From Poronia punctata (lineage: Eukaryota; Ascomycota; Sordariomycetes; Xylariales; Xylariaceae), in the NCBI GenBank assembly GCA_022579005.1, contig MU401621.1, forward strand, positions 22,832 to 86,831: a DNA stretch of 64,000 nucleotides. Direction: 5' to 3'. Positions 1 through 11,026 of this stretch are shown piece by piece. The translations under genes and the position numbers were made by a program. Below the pieces are notes generated by a model. That model was given only the letters and a program-made list of their open reading frames with translations. It had not been told where the DNA came from and searched no databases. Every line of letters begins with the position of its first letter. The stretch's first letter is position 1.

Positions 1-661
1 GATGAAAGCCAGATAGGTATTTTATCCAGAGCGCTGGTTTAATTGGTGATCATATAGTTCGTGTTCTAGGTGTCGTTTCTGCGCTTAGATAAGTACTTAC
101 GCAGGTTAGCTGTTGTACCACGGAGCACAAGTAACGGCTAAGAAACTGATAATGCGAGCGCATGTCTAATCAGGGATGAGGTACCGCTATGTCGGCGAGG
201 AGGTAGATTTTCTGTCCAAGACTGCCTAGCTTGTACTTGGAGGGGTACTTGCTAGCCACCCCGGTGCTTGTTTCCGGCGCAGGTTGACGTAGTGGTACAG
301 CGCCATTTGACGATTCCAAGAAATTGAGAATGTTTTCATTTCCTCCCCTTCTTCCATCCCCGCCTCCGCCTCCGCCCTCACCCCAACCCATTATTTTCCC
401 AAGCTTATCTGGGTCGAACTTCTGGCGGTTGGCTGGCGAACTACTCCTTGTCTCAACTCCCCCCTTTCTTCGTTGTGCAAGTGCTCATCCTGTTGTTATC
501 TTTGGTCTGCTCCTTCCGTGACCAGGAATCCTATAGGCCAATCGAGTTTCGCGACACACCTGGGAGTTGGAACATTTTCCGGCCCACCAGGCTTTCTGAT
601 TTGGTCTCTTTCCTCAGACTCATACTTCTAGTGGAAACCCCGTCAAAGAATCAGCATAGCA
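1..661. promoter_or_regulatory. Upstream region of the glycogen synthase gene
   Basis: No coding signal is seen in this stretch. A pyrimidine-rich tract at about 336-385 (runs of CCTCC, CGCCTCCG and CCC) resembles the CT-rich leader or promoter tracts common in filamentous ascomycetes. It lies about 280-325 bases before the start codon at 662. The assignment as promoter or 5' leader is inferred from position. Confidence 0.4.
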
Positions 662-3155
662 ATGGCGAGTCCTACGAACGGGCTTCCACCCCAACGCCAG
701 GTCAAGGACCATATACTCTTTGAGATCGCCACTGAGGTCGCCCATCGCGGTAAATATCCCCAAGCGCTTCTTTTTACTTATGGCGTGAAGCATCGCCAAT
801 GGTGTCTAACTTGTGTGTATGCAGTCGGAGGCATCTACTCGGTCATCAAGTCCAAAGCGCCTGTCACCACTGCCGAATATGGCGATCGTTACACTCTTAT
901 CGGACCCCTCAATCACCAATCCGTAAGTGTCGCGCAACCCAGCGTCGGCAGGGATTCGCTGCTGGCAGTAGCAAGGGCTAACCCACCATACTCCTAGGCC
1001 GCTGTCGAGGTTGAGGAGCTCGAACCGACAAACCCTGAGCTCATTAAGAGCATCGAGGCCATGCGGAATCGTGGCATAGGCATCCTGTATGGTCGATGGC
1101 TAATAGAAGGCGCGCCTCGCGTTTTACTCATCGACACCAAAACAGCGTATAACTACCTAGACGAGTGGAAGGCCGACCTATGGAATGTAGCGGGCATCCC
1201 TTCCCCGCCGGGCGACGATGAAACCAACGAAGCTATTGTTTTTGGTTACCTGGTTGCCTGGTTCCTCGGCGAGGTATGTTCTTGCCTGTACCCGTTACCC
1301 TCATTCCCGTGACCCATTTGTCCGCTCTCCTTATATCTTTCGCCCTGTGGGGTTTCACGTCGACGTCTGGCTAACCCATCGTAGTATGTGTGTCATGAGA
1401 AGACAAAGGCTGTCATCGCCCACTTTCATGAGTGGCTCGCGGGTGTTGCGATCCCACTCGCGAAGAAGCGACAGATAGACGTCACTACCGTGTTTACAAC
1501 CCATGCCACGTTGTTAGGGCGTTATCTTTGTGCGGGCTCGGTCGATTTCTACAATAACCTCCAAAATTTCGACGTGGATGCAGAGGCCGGAAGGCGCGGT
1601 ATCTACCATCGTTATTGCATAGAACGCGGGGCAGCCCATTCATGCGACGTCTTCACTACCGTCTCCCACATCACCGCATACGAGAGCGAACATCTGCTCA
1701 AGCGCAAGCCTGATGGGGTACTGCCCAACGGCCTTAATGTTACCAAGTTTTCTGCTATCCATGAATTCCAGAACCTGCATCAGCAAGCCAAGGAGAAGAT
1801 CCACGACTTTGTACGAGGCCACTTCTACGGTCACTATGATTTCTTCCCCGAGGACACGCTTTATTTCTTTACAGCTGGTCGTTACGAGTATCGTAATAAA
1901 GGCGTGGACATGTTCATCGAGTCACTTGCTCGGCTGAACCACAGACTAAAGAGTTCGGGCAGCAAGACGACAGTCGTGGCATTTATCATCATGCCAGCAC
2001 AGACCACGTCCCTCGCTGTCGAAGCGCTCAAAGGCCAGGCTGTAGTAAAATCGTTGAGAGACACGGTTGATGTGATTGAGCGTGGTATCGGGCGTCGCAT
2101 CTTTGAAAGGTCGCTCAAATGGCACGACGGAGAGCCTCTGCCCGACGAGAAGGAACTGATCACTAGCGCCGATCGCGTCGTATTGCGACGCCGTCTCTTC
2201 GCTATGAAGCGACATACGCTGCCCCCCATTGTGACCCACAACATGGTCAACGACCAGGAAGATCCTATCCTTAACCAGATCCGCCGGGTACAACTCTTTA
2301 ACGACCCTACAGATAGAGTCAAGATCGTCTTCCATCCTGAATTCCTGAATTCATCTAACCCTATCTTGCCATTGGACTACGACGATTTCGTGCGAGGCAC
2401 CAACCTGGGCGTGTTCGCGTCGTACTATGAACCTTGGGGTTACACGCCAGCGGAGTGCACAGTCATGGGAGTGCCCAGTATCACGACAAACTTGTCTGGT
2501 TTCGGGTGTTACATGGAGGAGTTGATCGAAAATTCAAGCGACTACGGCATCTATATTGTGGATCGTCGTAATAAGGGCGTAGATGACTCGGTCAACCAGC
2601 TAACATCGCACATGTTTGAGTTCTGCCAAAAGAGCCGCCGCCAGCGGATCAACATGCGTAACCGCACGGAACGGCTCAGTGACCTTCTAGACTGGAAACG
2701 AATGGGCATGGAGTACCAGAAAGCACGACAGCTGGCACTACGCCGCGCGTATCCGAACTCGTTTGATGGCGATGAGGAAGAAGACTTCATCCCGGGTGTA
2801 GAGCAGAAGATATCACGCCCTTTCTCTGTGCCTGGTTCCCCCCGTGACCGGGCCGGGATGATGACGCCCGGCGACTTTGCCAGCCTACAGGAGAGCCATG
2901 AAGGGCTGAGTACAGAGGATTATGTGGCGTGGAAGCTACCGTGAGTTGCCTAGAATTATCCCGCTTCGGCCCCCAAAAGCTGTATGATCAACTATATGAT
3001 CAGCTGTATAACCCACGAGACTAACGAGGGTGTGTAGTGACGAGGAGGACCCTGACGACTATCCCTTTCCTTTAACACTGCGGACGAAGTCTGCTTTCTC
3101 GGGTCCAGCATCGCCACTCGGAAACATCCAGTCGAACGGAAACCCGGCAGTATAA
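662..3155 (+). CDS. GSY1: Glycogen [starch] synthase, GT3 family
   Basis: Cytosolic UDP-glucose:glycogen glucosyltransferase, which extends alpha-1,4-glucan chains during glycogen storage. Five exons join in frame: 662-749, 825-922, 998-1273, 1385-2940 and 3038-3155, giving 711 residues, the usual size of fungal glycogen synthases. The N-terminal part carries the nucleotide-sugar loop 'VGGIYSVI'. The GT3 E-x7-E active-site motif is present as 'EPWGYTPAE' (Glu503 and Glu511 by my count), followed by '[13 protein letters not shown]'. The Arg-rich helix that senses glucose-6-phosphate in yeast Gsy2 has a counterpart near '[22 protein letters not shown]'-type sequence around codons 570-590. The Ser/Pro-rich tail (SVPGSP, PASPLG) matches the phosphoregulated C-terminus of the family. 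The last intron (2941-3037) separates a short acidic terminal exon. Exon joins are inferred from GT-AG sites and reading-frame continuity. Confidence 0.96.
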
Positions 3156-3683
3156 GGTGAGACCATTAAGCCCAGGGATATATCGCAACGGATGGACGGA
3201 TTCCGAGGCGCTAGAAACAAAACAAGCCAGGTGGCCACGGCCTTCCGGCAAGAAGCCTACCTAACTAAATATGCGGGGAGCGTCTCGGAGCATACTGGCT
3301 GTCCAAAGTTCTGGGCTAGGCGAAAGTATACGACTATAAAAGACGGAGATACCTAGGTCGGAGATGATCGAATGCGGCCCCTTTGCATCCCTACACAGAT
3401 AGTAGGCCTTGCAGACACATGGAAGTTACTCATTATAGCATTTTAGATTGCATAAATACCTTAATAATATATACCCTAACTTGAATCAGCGGAGTTTATT
3501 ATGTGTCCTTCTCAGATGTGTAAAAGCATATATTTATCTGATTATATAAGTCTTTCGGTCCTCGGAGGAGATGAGCTATTGAGCATGCATGTGCATATTT
3601 TGTTGTTGACGAACAGCCTTGTCCACAGCCTGCCTATGTCTGCCGGACCTCTGTCGACGACAAAACGGTGTACTGTATACTCT

Positions 3684-3703
3684 GGGGGGGGGGTGGGGGG
3701 TGG
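3684..3703 (+). repeat. G-tract with G-quadruplex potential
   Basis: A run of ten G, one T, six G, one T and GG. The arrangement could form a G-quadruplex on the plus strand. It lies in the 3' flank of GSY1, outside any gene. Function is unknown and the length may vary between strains. Confidence 0.5.
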
Positions 3704-4670
3704 TGTACGAGGCAAACCCTACACAACGTTGCCTCAGGTACATAACTGACACACTGACTACATATCTACTACGTAGTACAAGAGTACCTTACTATCAGGC
3801 ACAAAGTGTATAATGAAGTGTCTACGTATAAGGAAGGTATCGGCATGTTGGAAACAAACACTTGCAGCTGATTGGGAAGATGGAGTAAGGGTGGGCTAAA
3901 GGAATGGCACACACATACGAGTAAAAGTAGTATATCTGGGGAGGCCGGGAGCCTCGTTTATAGTCCCGCATTCCACATACCTTATTATTTCTCCAGTTTC
4001 TTCTACCTTACACTGCCCAGATGTATGTATGCATTCTGTTATATTTATGTATGTAATTATCTACGTAAGGTCAGTAGGACGTAGCTTGGACCGTTGCCAG
4101 CTATCCTGATGAAAAGGTCAAATAGCTACATAAAGTACATCTGGGCGGCATAAAGGCGGCTAACCACCGATCAGTCCTTGGGCACTTTAGGTACCTCAGA
4201 TTCAAGCAAAGCAACAATCAATTTGCAGGTACTGTACAGGTAGGTACACACAGAATGGTACAAAGGGAATGGGTGGCATTTGGTATATTATTAGCAGCAC
4301 CAACAAACGCAACACCCTAAAACCACCAGGCGGGTCACCCCACAACCACTAACCCCTAATGACAATTGACGCCCCACGATCCACAAAACAAACAATTCAC
4401 GGTCAGGCCAGAGACGCGGGCGAGGGCATAGCTGAATTATTGTCCCCTGGCGTGCCTGGAACTCTGCCATCTGCCCCGGAGAAGGTTTACCATGCCCTTC
4501 CATCCAGTCCTTTAATCTGTCATATAACCTGGTAAAGCTGGGCAAGCCAAGTTTGCAGGACATCCAGACTCCCCAGGTAAGACTAGCCTTCGTTTTTAGC
4601 CTTACGGATACCTGCTGTCCCGACGCGAAAAGTACCTAGGCACCTAGGTTAACTTACGAGTAGGTAGATA

Positions 4671-4706
4671 CAGCGACAGGCGACAGTCGACAGGCGACAG
4701 GCGACA
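4671..4706. repeat. Short tandem repeat, CGACAGG units
   Basis: About five imperfect copies of a 7-bp unit (GCGACAG, with one TCGACAG variant) in the leader region of the F-box gene. Confidence 0.5.
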
Positions 4707-5034
4707 CTATTGTGGTACCTCCATACCGTGCTGTATGTATGTACGTGTATACAACGGCTCTGATCTTGGGTTACAATAGCTATTGGTCCCTTCCTTCCCT
4801 CTGCCCACCCGTCTTCTTGTTTCGGGTTGCCGCTTTGCTTCCCTACATACCTACCTTTGTGTCTTTATCCTCTTCAGTCTTCTTCAACACTTCAAGGTCG
4901 TCATCAATCGACAGCAATTTCCCAAACACCTGAAGCCGTCCGCTCAACTCATTTGGCCAGAAGACGTCACGCCTCGCTCCTGGTTAGGCGCCTCTCCAGT
5001 TTCTATGTAACTTGAATGAACGGAGGGTGAAACG

Positions 5035-7054
5035 ATGAAGTTTACCGTCATGAAGTTCTTCCGACGGAGCAAAAAGTCGACTTCGGAGTCCAAGTCTTCC
5101 AAGTCGCAGCACGCCCATGACGACCTCGAGCGTGACAAATACAGGCAATACAACCCCCACCAGAATCATTACAACTATGCCGCCGAGAGAGGCCGCGTCT
5201 TCGCGCCTTGGCTCCAGCTGCCGGTCCCGGTTCTAGAAAGAATATTCGCCTTTGTCTGTCCCCACAGCACGGACGAGTCGTACGAAACCTGTGAGAGGAG
5301 CGCAGTAGAGGATGCGTGTATGCTATGCGATCTGCGTGATCTGGCCCATGCCGCCCAGGTCTGCAAGCTGTGGAGGCAGTCGGCCATACGAATCATGTGT
5401 GTAATGTCTACTTCTTCCCCCCTCCTATGCGTGTGCCACTTGCCTCGGTCGCGATGGGAACTAACCAATAATTTCTCCTCGCCCTTTGGGGGGGGGGAGT
5501 TATTCTCCGCTTAGGTACCATAGCATCCGTATAGATTCGGTCCATTACTGCGAACGCGAGATCGACCTGTCCGAGAGACGCCGGCGCAAAAGCCGCTTCG
5601 ATCGAAACGGCGTGCCCGAGGACGCTGCAGGCGCCCGCCTCCACTTACTCTGCCGCACCCTGCGTGAAGATCCCACTCGCTTAGGAAAGCTTGTGCAGTA
5701 CTTCAAAACACCGTACATGTTACGCGAGTCCAATGCGCCTCTCCTCGCCCGGACCATCGCTGTCTTGCCCAATCTACGATATGTCGACCTGCCCGAGGGG
5801 CTGTTTATGGATGACCCCGCCCATCGGACCCTCAAACTGGAGGTCCAAGCCCGATGTCCTGGCTTGCGCAAGATGACATACCTTGCTGGAAGTGAGCGCA
5901 GTTTCGAGGCCCTGAGCCAGGGCAGGATTTGGCCCAACCTCGAGGTCCTCGAACTTGGCAGGATAAATATGGATCCAGCTGTCCTACGTCAAGTCCTCGT
6001 CGCGCTGCCAAATCTACGCGCACTTAAGGCTTCCGACTGTCGGATGCTAGATGACGACATATTCCGATATAACGATGTCTTGCCAGCGTTTCCACGCTTG
6101 GAGGAATTGATCCTCAACGACGTGCCGCGCATCACTGCTGACGGCCTGAGAGCTTACCTAGCCAGAGAAGACACTAAGCGACACCTGAAGGTCCTGTCCC
6201 TTACTAATACTGGGGTTCACCCCGCGATTTTACATGATGTTCTAGCCAACGCGCCCCGTCTCGTCACACTGTCCATCACCGAGCAAGTCGACTCTCCCTT
6301 CCCTTCACATGGAGTTCCCATCCCCCCATTGTCCAATTGGTCGTTGGAGACACTGCGTTACGAAATCACAGCCTCGCCCGCTACTTCGCCATACGCCAGT
6401 ATTACTGCTAGTTACTACAATTACTTGGCGTCTTCGCTCTTTGCCGGCGGTCTTCCTCGTTTAGCCGCGATTTATGTCCGGGACCAAAACTTTCCCGACT
6501 TGCTTCTCGGTTTGCCACCTCCCATGCCTGGTTTTGCGGGGAGCCCCCAACGACCTAGTAGTGCCGGCGGCGGGGGCATGTCGCCGACCCGAGCGGGATT
6601 CATGACTCCACCCGCTCGTTTCAGCTCGAACAACCCTTTTGCATCAGCTTTTAGCCCACAAGGTCCCGGGATGCTTTCCCTGAATCAGACCCTCGAGATA
6701 TTCACTAAAGGTGACGATGATCTGGACTGGGGCAGTACACGTATGGATCCAATTGACGCGTACGGTGGCCGTGGGGGAGGCAGAGGCCGCCACGGACGAA
6801 CCGGAAGCTCGGCAAGTGGTCGGCCGCTCAGCAGCTACGGCCTATCTGATATGGGTGCAGGTTGGCAGGCTGGCGGTGGGGCGAGAATGAGCATCATCCA
6901 GGGAGATGGCAACGGCGGCTTCCTGAGCGTCCCAGACGATAGTATGCATGGACGTAAGAATAGTGCCTCAAGCTTGAGGCCGGTAAGGGACGAATGGCCG
7001 AGACCTGGCAGTAGTCATGGACCTAAAAAGGGGGACCGAGATCTTTGGCGTTAG
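5035..7054 (+). CDS. F-box protein with leucine-rich repeats
   Basis: Likely substrate-recognition subunit of an SCF ubiquitin ligase. Two exons (5035-5396 and 5515-7054) join in frame across a 118-nt intron whose acceptor follows a G9 tract, giving about 633 residues. An F-box-like segment lies at about residues 58-120: 'LQLPVPVLERIFAFV', then 'LRDLAHAAQVCKLWR'. It is followed by several leucine-rich units such as 'LPNLRYVDLPEG', 'WPNLEVLELGRINM', 'LPNLRALKASDC' and 'FPRLEELILNDV'. The C-terminal third is low-complexity (Gly/Pro/Ser, RGGGRGRHGRTG) and probably disordered. An alternative start at 5050 would remove five residues. The target is unknown. The F-box call rests on the N-terminal pattern plus LRRs, and I know no specific orthologue name. 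Confidence 0.82.
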
Positions 7055-8422
7055 GAAACTGCGACGACTTGGTTGCGAAGTTTTCGCGGTGGCATGATCC
7101 TCGCAGAGATGGAAGGCGGAAGTGTGCCAGGAGCACACGGAGCTGGTTGTTCGGGCGATCGGGTGTGTTTTTTATGTCCTAGGGTTCAAGGACGAACAAG
7201 GAAGCCATGGATGACGAGAAGACACGGGACGAAGATTAGGAAGGATGCGCGAAGCGCAAAAATAAGACGTCATTAGGGATGGTGGCGGCAAAAGTAAGGG
7301 GCTGCGCTGGTGTTTCGCAGCTGGCACTTGCTTCATATATACCCCCGGTAAAGGAATGTTTTTGCTGTGTAACATATCCGAAAGTCTGCTTGGAACACTT
7401 CTCTTTAGCAGTGTTTTCTTCCATCCAAGCTTTCCGTCAGTTTATTTCATAATGGTCTGTTTGAGAAGCTAATAAGAAATACAAAAATCGAAAAAAAAAA
7501 TTGAAATGAGACTACGACGTGAATACTATGTAATGACGTACTTTAGAACAATATTGTGATGATATCTATGCTTGTTTCTAGATAGGGGAAACTGAGTCCC
7601 GGCAGACTTACCATGTAGTCCAACCTAGGAGGTAGGTCAAGGTAAACCTCGAAATTGTCCCTCGTTGACAATGATACGCGGTAGAAGTACATGTATTATG
7701 TAGTTAGGGATTATATATGTCGAGACAAAAAGTATTGGTTTTCTTGATGTTCGTTCATATGCAGAAAACTCATCTCCTATTTCCCTTACATCCTTTGGCT
7801 TCCTCTTCAAGAGTAGGTATCAAATAAATGGTACATGTATGTTAGTACAACGGGGATACCTGTTGCTTGGCTTTATTTATTTCTCCCCTTTAATACCGAT
7901 TCACCTTTTACTCGTGGCATGTTGCAAGCAGTTGATGTAGTGAAGTAATTGTATTATATTGTATGTATTGCTCTTTATATATTCCAGGTACCTGGAAGCG
8001 GATACATTACTATCCTTAGACGAAATATGAATCTTGCTCTACCAGTTATATAAGGTTTATTTTAATTTTCTCTCTTTTCCTCATGTAATTTTTCTTTGCC
8101 TGTTGTGTAAAAAGCGCGCAATATCGCATAGTCTTGTCTAGTCATCTAGTTATCCCTTCTATATGAGTTTGAAAGATACCATAATTTATAATATGGGTTA
8201 CGGTACTCTCGCAACAGGGCGAGGACCGGGCGGAATATTCATTTCTCGTAATGTCGTGTAAATGCCGTTTCTATCGTTGGATAGAGCTTCCTGCTCTAGT
8301 GGAACCGCAAAGGTGGGAAAGGGATGTGGTAGCATGCCGCGTTGCCCTGTAAAATGTATCCTTGTGCAAGGTGTTACTCCGGCTTGGATGCTATCCTTTG
8401 CCGTAGGGGGGTGCTGCCTCTC
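7055..8422. other. Intergenic region, no gene seen
   Basis: About 1.4 kb between two convergent genes, the F-box gene on plus and the GTPase gene on minus. It is AT-rich with poly-A/T stretches (for example A9 at about 7492), as expected of back-to-back 3' UTRs. No conserved frame was recognised. Confidence 0.6.
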
Positions 8423-9523
8423 TCATGCTATTTTTGTCACTGTCAGCTCGCCTGCGTTGCCGCCTTGGAGCACCAAAAGACCTTCGGTTTCGAGCTTCTT
8501 CTTCCACTTGGCGCTCTCGTAGCGAGCGAGGATGAGCGTCATGCGGAGCGCTACGTCTCTGCTAGACTCGTGCTCCTCTATTGGGCTCTCTGTCGGTGTG
8601 AAGGTCCAGCGGCCAAAGGCCCAGTTCAGGATATACCTTGTGGACGCGGACGATGTCGGCGGGGGAGTGTTATTCTGGTCTGAGCTCTTGACGGTGGCCG
8701 AAGACGCTGTTAAAACGGATTTTATCCGGTATACCTCGTCTTTCGGGGCGGTTTGTAACAAAGTCATGAGCTTGTCCCCGTCGACGACAGCGCCCTCCGG
8801 ACCTCGCAGAGAGACAGAAAGAACCTCCACTTCGGACTGATGATGCCCGTCGTGGTCGTGGTCATGACTCTGAAGAGAAGTCAGATCGCCATCCGTCAAT
8901 GCGCCCGCGAGCCCACCATCGATACCAAAGATGAGATCGGCAGGAACGCGACCCCTATCACTCTTGACCCAAGCGACATCGACCTCGAGATCGCCGACGC
9001 GATCCCTCACTTCGTCGAGGCGGCGCTCGTCGCAGCTCTCCCACTTATTGAACACGATAAGGTCGGTATATTTCGCCTGTAGGCGCGCGGTAAAGCTGGT
9101 ATCCTCGTAGCCGGCCCAGTTCTCGACATCAATGACATTCACGACGCCGTCGAGCGCGTAGGAGCCCGGGTTGTCGCGCGCAATTCGATTCACCTCGATG
9201 GCGAGCGTGGCGGGGAAGGCGGACCCGGAAGTCTCGATGACGATGCGGTCGGGTTTCACAGTGTCGCGCAGCTCCGACAGGGCGGGCGCTAACTGGCCTA
9301 CGAGATTGCAGCAGATGCACCCGTTTAGCAGCTCCTGCACACCTGATACCGCGCTGCTGGACGCTAACTGCGAGTCGATGGCTACGTCGCCGAATTCGTT
9401 CTTCACTAGTGCGAGTTTGTAGGACGGGTTCGTGGCTCGTAGCTGTGGTACGAGGTTGAGGAGGATGGTTGTCTTGCCGGAGCCAAGAAAGCCCGTTACG
9501 ATGGTGATTGGTATAGGAGACAT
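8423..9523 (-). CDS. CobW/P47K-family GTPase, zinc-chaperone (ZNG1) type
   Basis: Metal-trafficking G3E GTPase. Eukaryotic members (Zng1) deliver zinc to methionine aminopeptidase. Uninterrupted frame of 366 residues, start ATG at 9523. Visible motifs are the P-loop 'GFLGSGKT' (11-18), the CxCC metal motif 'GCICC' (68-72), a Walker-B-like 'DRIVIETSG' (92-100), the base-specificity motif 'NKWE' (159-162), a His-rich metal-binding stretch 'HDHDHDGHH' (220-228) and a CobW C-terminal domain with 'NWAFGRWTF'. It starts directly at the GTPase domain, so the short N-terminal extension used by human/yeast ZNG1 to dock the aminopeptidase is not evident. The client could therefore differ. It is divergent with the small gene at 10338. 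Confidence 0.88.
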   Translation of the reverse strand: MSPIPITIVTGFLGSGKTTILLNLVPQLRATNPSYKLALVKNEFGDVAIDSQLASSSAVSGVQELLNGCICCNLVGQLAPALSELRDTVKPDRIVIETSGSAFPATLAIEVNRIARDNPGSYALDGVVNVIDVENWAGYEDTSFTARLQAKYTDLIVFNKWESCDERRLDEVRDRVGDLEVDVAWVKSDRGRVPADLIFGIDGGLAGALTDGDLTSLQSHDHDHDGHHQSEVEVLSVSLRGPEGAVVDGDKLMTLLQTAPKDEVYRIKSVLTASSATVKSSDQNNTPPPTSSASTRYILNWAFGRWTFTPTESPIEEHESSRDVALRMTLILARYESAKWKKKLETEGLLVLQGGNAGELTVTKIA

Positions 9524-10337
9524 TTTCTTTTTTTTGTGTTGCTTCGCTTTCTATAATGACGATAATAAATGGCTTAAAAGAGGGAAAAACATAAATACAC
9601 GTGTATTATACAAGTGACGGGAGTCTGCGTTTGTCTGGGTCGGGTGTCTAACTCGTAGGTAATAAGAATTGTACGGGGTATATATGGAGGGGCAGAGGGG
9701 TTAGAGGTTGAGGGGAATAATACAATATAAAACGAATCGCACCCCCGGCCGTATATCTATTAGATCCAAGCTGTACGAGTAAAGATCCCCGTTGCCACGG
9801 TTAGCTGCGGTGTAGTAGAATAATTGGTTCTTGCGGCTCAAAGTGTGCCGAACCCTGAACGGCACTAACCTTGTACGTCTTAAGTTCCCCAACATATCTT
9901 GGGACCCTTATTCCATATGACGTAGGTGTACTATGGTCAGGTAATTTATTTGCACACACACACACACGTGTAAGCGTATAAGATGTCCAAGTTAGCAGAA
10001 TTGTTAGATATGCCACAAGCCTGCAAGGTGGCACAATAGTTTCACTAAAGCGCACACGTACAGGCACCATAAAACATCAATCGCAATGGAAATCGGATAC
10101 ACGGCACCGAAAAACGTACTACAGGTGATTAATGGATGACGGTGAGATATCTGCGCCTGCCTATTATATGTAAAAATGAAGTCAGAAGTAATACAGAAGG
10201 CAACTGCAAGCCTTAAATGCACGACCTAATGTCCATGCTTCCATGCTTCCATCGCATATTCAACGGCTTCCCACGTTCACCTTCAAAAACACACATATCT
10301 TAAAAGTCCTACTTAAATATCAAATAAATTATAAGAA
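9524..10337. promoter_or_regulatory. Divergent promoter region
   Basis: 814 bp between the divergent GTPase gene (minus) and the small gene at 10338 (plus). It contains a (CA)n tract at about 9954-9967 and a TACGAGTA motif at 9774-9781. No gene was seen. Promoter role is inferred from orientation. Confidence 0.4.
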
Positions 10338-10786
10338 ATGTCCTCAGCAAATCCCTCCGAGCACACCAAGAGCAAGACGTACAAGACCCAACTAGATGAG
10401 GCTGCCAGAGCGTCTAGTGGATCCACGGACAATGATGGCTCAAACAAAAAGGTCCCAGCTCTAGTAGAAAAAGGTATAGAGAAAGGTATGTACAAATTTG
10501 AGGGGGGGGAAAGCGGCTAGGTTAGGCGGCAAGGTACTATAGAGTCCAACATTATCATCCAACTGACCCTAAATTCCAAGTCGCCGAGTATGTACCAGCC
10601 GCATCGAAACTCATAGGCACAGCCGGTGAGGATGAGAAACAGGGCAATGCCAATACCGATACAAGTACCCGTACCCGTACCGCTACGGATTCTTCCGAGG
10701 GTATGCCGAAACGGCCAGAGCATGACGAGAATATTGCCGAGTTCGTCAGAGAGCAGTATCGGAGCAAGCACGTTGGTGGATATTAA
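10338..10786 (+). CDS. Small conserved-looking hydrophilic protein, 117 aa
   Basis: Two exons (10338-10485 and 10581-10786) join in frame across a 95-nt intron (GTATGT donor, CAAG acceptor) to give 117 residues. The protein is polar with no signal peptide or membrane segment. The middle 'KVAEYVPAASKLIG' is amphipathic, a Thr/Arg repeat 'TSTRTRTAT' follows, and the C-terminus is 'EHDENIAEFVREQYRSK'. I recall short fungal hypothetical proteins ending in a similar helix, but I know no function. Reading-frame continuity across consensus splice sites is the main support. Confidence 0.65.
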
Positions 10787-11026
10787 AATCATACTACCCG
10801 ACTGGGTTATAAGTCGACTCAGAGAGTCTTTGTTAAAAGGACTCTAACGCTGTCTTGCAGGCGGGTATGATTCTAAGATAAATACGATACACCATCACAC
10901 GCATGGCCTTACCCATGTACTAAGTTCTTTCCACTACTCGCCGACTGACATTAAAACGAAATTAATCCAAACTACCTGTCCGTTTCTCCCAAAAATACGT
11001 TTAGATTTTTGCAACTTCCCTTCCTA

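Larger units (their letters stand above)
3156..5034. other. Intergenic region, no gene seen
   Basis: About 1.9 kb between GSY1 and the F-box gene. Open frames here are short and show no family resemblance. It holds a long G-tract (3684-3703), an exact TACGAGTAG copy at 4655-4663, a CGACAGG-type short repeat at about 4671-4706, and a pyrimidine-rich leader before 5035. Confidence 0.6.

Noticed and set aside
1882..2335. Minus-strand frames inside the glycogen synthase gene
   Set aside because: Shadows of the conserved plus-strand coding exon.
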